DNA of 64,000 nt from Tanypteryx hageni (lineage: Eukaryota; Arthropoda; Insecta; Odonata; Petaluridae), in the NCBI GenBank assembly GCA_028673005.1, contig CM054116.1, positions 21,027,840-21,091,839 of the forward strand, written 5' to 3'. Numbering within the stretch: position 1 is the first letter of the stretch; every line of letters starts with the position of its first letter. The notes under the pieces were generated by a model, which worked only from the letters and a program-made list of their open reading frames with translations, searched no databases and had not been told where the DNA came from. This document shows positions 58,666 through 64,000 of this stretch, piece after piece. A program made the translations under genes and the position numbers.

Positions 58666-58759
58666 ACGTCGCACTGGATGCAGCTTCGGGCGCCGCCTGC
58701 GTAGGAAGGCACGTGCCAGCCTACGCAGGCGGCACCGGAAGCCGCATCCAGTGCGACGT
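58666..58759. repeat. 94-bp hairpin at monomer junction 4/5
   Basis: Type B left arm (gcagct), otherwise as junction 1/2. Confidence 0.9.
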
Positions 58760-59028
58760 CGTCGTTCTCTCCATCATCTTGGCAGAGTTTATACATCGGG
58801 TTCAGAGCCAAATTCTCGGCGGAGGGTACCAACCCCTTAATGTTTCCCTTCTAGGATTAGAGACTGGACGTACTCCCACATTTCCAGTGGAATTTCATCT
58901 AAAAGTAAAAAAAATGAAATCACATGTATTAACCGCGATTAAATAACTAAATTCTCGAGCAACGCCGGTTACTAAATACGTAAATATAAAGTGGAAAATA
59001 ATTTCGAGGGCTTTCCCTCCATTACTGA

Positions 59029-59337
59029 TTAAAGTATTCTGCAATACTTACGTGTTTCTATGAAGTTTGCTATCAGGAAGCCATCCCACGTCGCCCAAAT
59101 ACTGTTTTCTAACTTTCGATAAAAATTTGAAATTTTCCTCATCCCCAGTCGATAAATAAAGCAAATATATTTTTTTAATTTGAAAAATACACTGTTTATA
59201 ATTTTGAGAATTTTGTCGTTAAATAAAGCATCCAGCAATATATAAGTGATAAGGGATACTTTCAAAATTTTGATTATCTCAATCGTTATGAAAATACGGA
59301 GAAGCGTCAATAAAACAATGATGGTCTTGGATTTCAT
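59029..59337 (-). CDS. Candidate membrane-protein exon, monomer 5 copy
   Basis: Intact 102-codon frame, same predicted protein as monomer 4, with donor GTAAGT kept. Confidence 0.3.
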   Translation of the reverse strand: MKSKTIIVLLTLLRIFITIEIIKILKVSLITYILLDALFNDKILKIINSVFFKLKKYICFIYRLGMRKISNFYRKLENSIWATWDGFLIANFIETRKYCRIL

Positions 59338-60166
59338 GTTGTAGAGGGCGCCCTGTGGGAAAAATAAGAGTGGTACATCGTGACTATCATGATAACATAA
59401 ACGGAGTTATGGTGATCTAAGATTTAGAATGAGATCAAGAATGAGTGAACATGAAAAACACATAAATGAATCTCGGAAGTCAATCAGGGGCACCACTTTA
59501 CTGGTGACAAAAAATGAGCTCTCCGTCATATCTCGTACAGTATTGGTCATATCAAAAACGTTTTCAAACAGAACCTGTAGAACTAGTACAGTATTTCGTT
59601 CCGTATACATTTTTATGGTAGGAGTGGCCGTTATCGGGAAACAAATAATTTGTAATTCGCTCTAAAGTTAGAGAAATTCATGCAGAGCTGCCTAATAGTT
59701 GTCAACGTAAACAATCTTGTTGGTTACGGAAGTAAATCTGCTATATGTAGCTACATAAATACATTGAATTCCTTACGCGGGCATGAATGATTAAGTAAGC
59801 AGAAGGAAAAGGGAATATCTAAGATGAAGAAAGAACGGAAACGTAAATATTACAAATAATGATCTGATGTGAGGTGGGTACGTTTAAAATAATTGTCGAT
59901 TGTTTGGTTGATTAAAACTGATTAGAAAATAAATACCTGCGTAAATAAAAATTGAATATTTACCTGGAATCATTTCTTCTGTATCGTTTTGCAGTACGTA
60001 CTAAATAAAATTACGTAATGTGTTTATTAATGCACCAAATCAGGAAGTGAAGGGATTTTTAGTCGACGGAGAGATAAAATAGGATCGTGGTGTTTTGCAG
60101 TTCTATGCCGTGCGTTCGTTCAAATCGTATCGTTTAGTTTCAAACACTATATCGAAAGAGACGCGC

Positions 60167-60385
60167 CTATTTGTGATACACTTTCCTGACTTGCTTAAGC
60201 ATCGATTCGGTAAAGACATAAGTACTAGATAAACTCGCACGAGAATACTTGCTCCTTGTATTGAAATGGGAACGGGAATGAATGACATTAGACCTTGCCA
60301 CAATGTTAGTTTCATCTCCTGACTGTGCTACGAAAATTCTTATGCAGGCTTCATAATTGCGCCACCGGTCTTCGAAAATTACCGT
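60167..60385 (-). pseudogene. 72-codon frame with lost start (monomer 5)
   Basis: The ATG is ACG here ('accgttatg' on the plus strand near 60381), and a Gly codon has become Arg near 60296. The rest of the frame stays open. Confidence 0.25.
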
Positions 60386-61397
60386 TATGCTCGCAGCGAT
60401 TATTTTTGCGATAGTTTTCTGCTAAGGACGTTCGAACATGACTAAAAATCTCCCCCACGCGGTGAAAATAAAACGGTATACCCCCGAGATCCGCTGCAAT
60501 CAATTAGTGCACTCCATGCAAATGATAGGTCACGTCTCTCGATTTCACCGCTGCTTTGCTTTACGCTTACCTTTCATCCGTGTGCACCACTTACAAACGA
60601 ATTGCATTTTATGGCGTATTTTATGTCAAATAAAACCGACAACCTAAAACGTTTACCTCTTAAACCCACATCTCTGTAAAAAAAAGCTTGACATATGCAA
60701 TCCAACTTTCTCCAGCTCCTTCCGAAAAAAATCATACGAGACTGGAACAATGTCGTCAGCTACTAAGCTACAAAACGATAACTATTATAAACATTATTTT
60801 TTTCTATTACCTTGATATTTGGTTCCATTCTGAGAGAAGCGAATGATTTACGCCTTTGTCCCATAACGTTCTATCGCAATAGCCGTTGCCTAGACAACCG
60901 AGCGTCCCTAACAATGCAATTCACGAGAAACAAAGAGAGAGTATTATTGCGCCGTCATTAAATTAATTCCGCGGGATTGAAAATTTTCCTATTTGTCGCA
61001 TTGTAAAATTATTTGATGTCATAAGGAATATTATTCTAGATTTGAACTTTAATAGACAAAGTAATACACCAAGTAAAGAGGATTAATGGCAGATAAGAAA
61101 AACAGCTGAAATTAATATATCCGTTTATTAGCACTTAAACGTTTTTATACAATTAAAAGAACACCTCTACATAATGAACGTACAAAACGGAACTCACTAT
61201 GGAAAAAACAAATATTATGTAGCTGATGAAATTCAAAATATCCATTACATATTCATTTAAAAATACAAACATTCTCACTTCCATAAGACATATGTACATC
61301 CAAGCAGAAAGGAAAATTATGTAAATTAAAATGGCTTCTTGACCATTATTAATATCCATTACATTTTTTATAAATATTCAAACGTTATTCTCACTTC

Positions 61398-61656
61398 GGT
61401 TTTTCACTCGCTGTGAAATATTTCAGTTCTGTTGATGTCTTAAGTGACTGCCTTGCAGTACGCTTCTACGTTCAGGATCTGTACTCTCCTAGGACGTGTT
61501 GAATGAGGGCTTCATGGTGTGCGATTTGCACGCCTCAGCGGCTAGTCGGAGGCTCGAGTTCGATTCCCGGCGTTTTCTCGTGATTTTTTCTTCTCATCCT
61601 TCCGTTCCAACCACCCCAAGTTATGACTTTACCATTGAAAACCACTTTCCTTGTGA
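61398..61656 (+). mobile_element. Same SINE insertion, monomer 5
   Basis: Same insertion site and 11-bp duplication; right copy at 61657-61667. Confidence 0.75.
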
Positions 61657-62314
61657 ATTCTCACTTCCATAAGATATATGTGCATACAATAAGAAAGGAA
61701 AAATATATATATGTGCATTGAAAAGGGTTATTGGCCATTATTGATATCCATTACATATTTAATAAAAAACACAAAACATTCGCAATTCCATAAGGCATGA
61801 ACATGTGTTATCAAACAAAGGTAAATTGTGTAAATTGAAATGGTTTATTTACCATTATTAATTTCCGTTACACATTTCAAAATCTAATGTGGCCACCACA
61901 TGACCTTCTCTATGCCAGTAATATTTCTAACAAATTCCAAATAGGTTAAATGATAATAAATATTTCAAGGAACTGCGAGACGGATTTAAAGACTTGACAA
62001 AGAAAAGAAATAAACTCAATCCATCGCCTTCTAATTTTGGCTATAGCCACAAAGCTAAAACAGTTAAAAAAATAAAAAGGAGCGTTCATAAGACGTAAGT
62101 GTAATGTATTTACAATAGTCGCCGGTAGGTGGAGTGGTGGGGTAAGACAAAAAAATATGTCATAAACATATCTCTTAAACGATGCATTATATGGGGAAAT
62201 GTTTTAAACGAACTTCGTACAAAATTAAATTTGCTACAACGTTTATTCCAGTACGTTTTTACATTCATCAAATATTAAAGCAAATATTTCGAAATTACGG
62301 ATAATCGACCGATT

Positions 62315-62461
62315 TTAGCTAAATACTAATGACCCGATTTCGCTTAGCGCTTCAATGCGATAATTTGCTTGTTTATGTTCGCTAGAGGTATCATCCGATA
62401 AAACTGAATATTTTTCATAAAATTCAATTAGTTTGATTGTATTTGCTTTTGTCCACTCCAT
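62315..62461 (-). CDS. Truncated MADF-like frame (monomer 5)
   Basis: Same 48-codon frame, unchanged. Confidence 0.45.
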   Translation of the reverse strand: MEWTKANTIKLIEFYEKYSVLSDDTSSEHKQANYRIEALSEIGSLVFS

Positions 62462-64000
62462 GAGTGCAGATGTGCGTGTTCACGTAGTTGGTCGAACAAC
62501 TGAAGACCGACAGCATCGAGCAATGAACAACATGTGTTTGCTGACAGTAGAACAATCTGACCTTGGGCTCGCGCATACGCAAAGTGTGTGAGAGAAGGCT
62601 TCTTTGGCTTCTTCTTTAGAGGGGTCATTGTTACTTCTAGGGAATCCCGAGGCCACTCTCCCTTGCCGTAAATCTTATATGATATACGTAGCTAGATACA
62701 ATTATTACATACAAAATGAATGTTTATTTATTAAAAATTACGCGAGACAACTTTTATATCAGTTCTTTCCTGAGATTTGTTCAAGTATCACATAGTAGAG
62801 TTGCTTATTTTTTAAAGCAGAATTAATATCCGTGCCGAAATAGCTTAAATAACTGATTTTTATAACATGAAAAAGATTTTATTCCTCTTTTCAACAATGC
62901 CAAATGCTAAAACCATACTGACAAGATCAATGCTTTTAAATGGGAACTGATATCGTATATATTACGACTGCATTGATTTAGTGCTTTTAATGGGAATTTA
63001 TGGCGTCATATTTGAATCGTTATTTTCAAATTGCATTTTAAGTATAGTTTACGCTCAAATAATTAATTCGGAGAAAAATTAGTCAATTAGTGTTTCCAAT
63101 ATATCTTCTCAATTAAATACGATCTCGGCTACTATCAACGGATTCCCATGAAATCGCCGATTTCCATCTCCTGCAATACTTTTATTTGTTAGGAATATAT
63201 GTATTCGTTCCCTATAATTGACAGCGAAATTTGTTTCTTCATTTACATATGAAATTAAGGAATTAAAACATATCCAAGAAGGTACAATAAGAAAACTTCT
63301 ATAACAATTTTTTAATTTCGACCAAAATATAATCGTCAACTTCTTCCTCATTTAAATACCTATATGTCCTTTTTGCTTCTCTTCAACTGAACATTTGTAT
63401 ACATCAATTTAGTCAATTTTTTCTTATTTTATTATAACAACACTTTCCATGTTATACAAACAAATCATTTATCGCCAAATCGATTTCAAAGTCCGGGAAC
63501 ACGTTTTGTTTCATAGGTTTCACTATAAAATATTCACGTGACAAATTAAACCCACAGAATCAGCCTTTGCATGGGATGGGTATTGTTAAGCTAAATTTGA
63601 CTATATCTTCAAACGTGTTTCCACCGGTTGCTTCCCTAGAGCGTGCAATTCCTGCCCAAGGTTTAAATTTTTTTGATATTCATGAACACATAATATGATG
63701 CAGTTTCTTAACTGGAAATCGATTCGAGTGAAATAACTATCTTTCAAAAGTTATTCCATCGATTGTTTATCATGATTATTTGAAAAAAGATACAAAGTTA
63801 GTTAACTACAAACTAAGTTAGTCGCCGATAAAGGATGCGAGAAATTTTATTTATTTGGGCAAAATATGGGAAGACATGAAATATTGCGTAACATCAAGCA
63901 TTACAATTTAAATTAACTTGGTTTCATTACTTGATTTTATTCTCAAATCTTCCTCACAACTGTCTGTCTTGATTTAAAAACCCGAGCAACCCCGGATAAT

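Larger units (their letters stand above)
47555..58744 (+). repeat. Macrosatellite monomer 4 (type B), longest uninterrupted
   Basis: This 11,190-bp unit carries the type B start and end markers, like monomer 2. It has the 691-bp foldback at 57465-58155 that monomers 1 and 3 lack, one SINE, and only six 21-bp minisatellite units. It is the best reference for the undamaged B monomer. Parts of its hAT remnant resemble type A more than monomer 2, which suggests conversion between monomers. Confidence 0.95.
58745..64000 (+). repeat. Macrosatellite monomer 5 (type A start), cut by window end
   Basis: Only the first 5.26 kb of this unit is present. It starts with type A bases ('taaataactaaattc', 'tttttgcg', 'ttgacat', 'gttgcctag') but switches to bases shared with monomer 4 in the second and third kilobases, for example 'gacattag' near 60285, 'ctcaatcc' near 62015 and 'acattcgc' near 61786. 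It is therefore a mosaic. Its 72-codon frame has lost the start codon. Confidence 0.93.

Noticed and set aside
1..64000. Integrated virus or polydnavirus-like segment as the origin of the monomer
   Set aside because: No capsid, polymerase or replication gene in the monomer; its recognisable content is transposon fossils and exon-like frames.

Overview
EUKARYOTIC, ARTHROPOD-LIKE, REPEAT-DOMINATED DNA. The window is about two-thirds A+T and has no operons or RNA genes. Its only long open frames belong to fossil transposable elements (Ty3/Gypsy, ZMYM1-like hAT, Tc1/mariner, PIF/Harbinger, a LINE, SINEs, a hAT MITE). That mix, together with MADF (Myb/SANT-like) coding remnants, points to an insect or another arthropod; the species cannot be fixed. 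Most small open frames are chance frames in AT-rich DNA.

MAIN STRUCTURE. Nearly all of 1-24000 and 36162-64000 is a head-to-tail array of one ~10-11 kb macrosatellite monomer. Monomers start at 1, 10540, 37496, 47555 and 58745, all in the same orientation and roughly 1-2% different by eye. Diagnostic bases and indels show two alternating monomer types: A (1-10539), B (10540-37495), A (37496-47554), B (47555-58744), A (58745-end). The array is therefore a dimeric higher-order repeat of about 21 kb with some conversion tracts. Each junction carries a 94-bp GC-rich hairpin with 40-bp arms.

INSIDE EACH MONOMER (monomer 1 coordinates). Minus-strand exon-like frames with plausible splice signals (93-593 and 663-920); a 72-codon minus frame (1423-1641); a ~115-bp minisatellite with a SINE inserted (2498-3130); a truncated MADF-like frame (3571-3717, minus); a frame-broken ZMYM1/hAT transposase (5751-6994); the 5' half of a Tc1-like transposase (7623-8028, minus); a 21-bp minisatellite (8123-8290); a GC-rich exon-like zone ending at a GTGAGT donor (10244-10627, minus); and the hairpin (10461-10554).

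MONOMER 2 IS HEAVILY INTERRUPTED. A Gypsy element on the minus strand (14658-20909, TG...CA ends, 4-bp ATTT target duplication, unequal LTRs) sits at a point that is intact in the other monomers. A 12.16-kb stretch (24001-36161) lies exactly where the other monomers have a fusion joint inside their Tc1 remnant. Its right end carries the missing catalytic part of that Tc1 element, so the long form looks ancestral and the short monomers look like a shared deletion. The 12-kb stretch holds a tRNA-Gly-derived SINE, a (TA)n tract, a family of ~300-bp repeats, a LINE 3' fragment, a second hAT fossil, a Harbinger fossil, a 319-bp hAT MITE with target duplication, another SINE and several short tandem or palindromic repeats.

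No intact autonomous element and no confident host gene is present. The most notable signals are the A/B higher-order organisation, the conserved hairpin, the 691-bp foldback found only in B-type ends, and the exon-like frames carried in every monomer.
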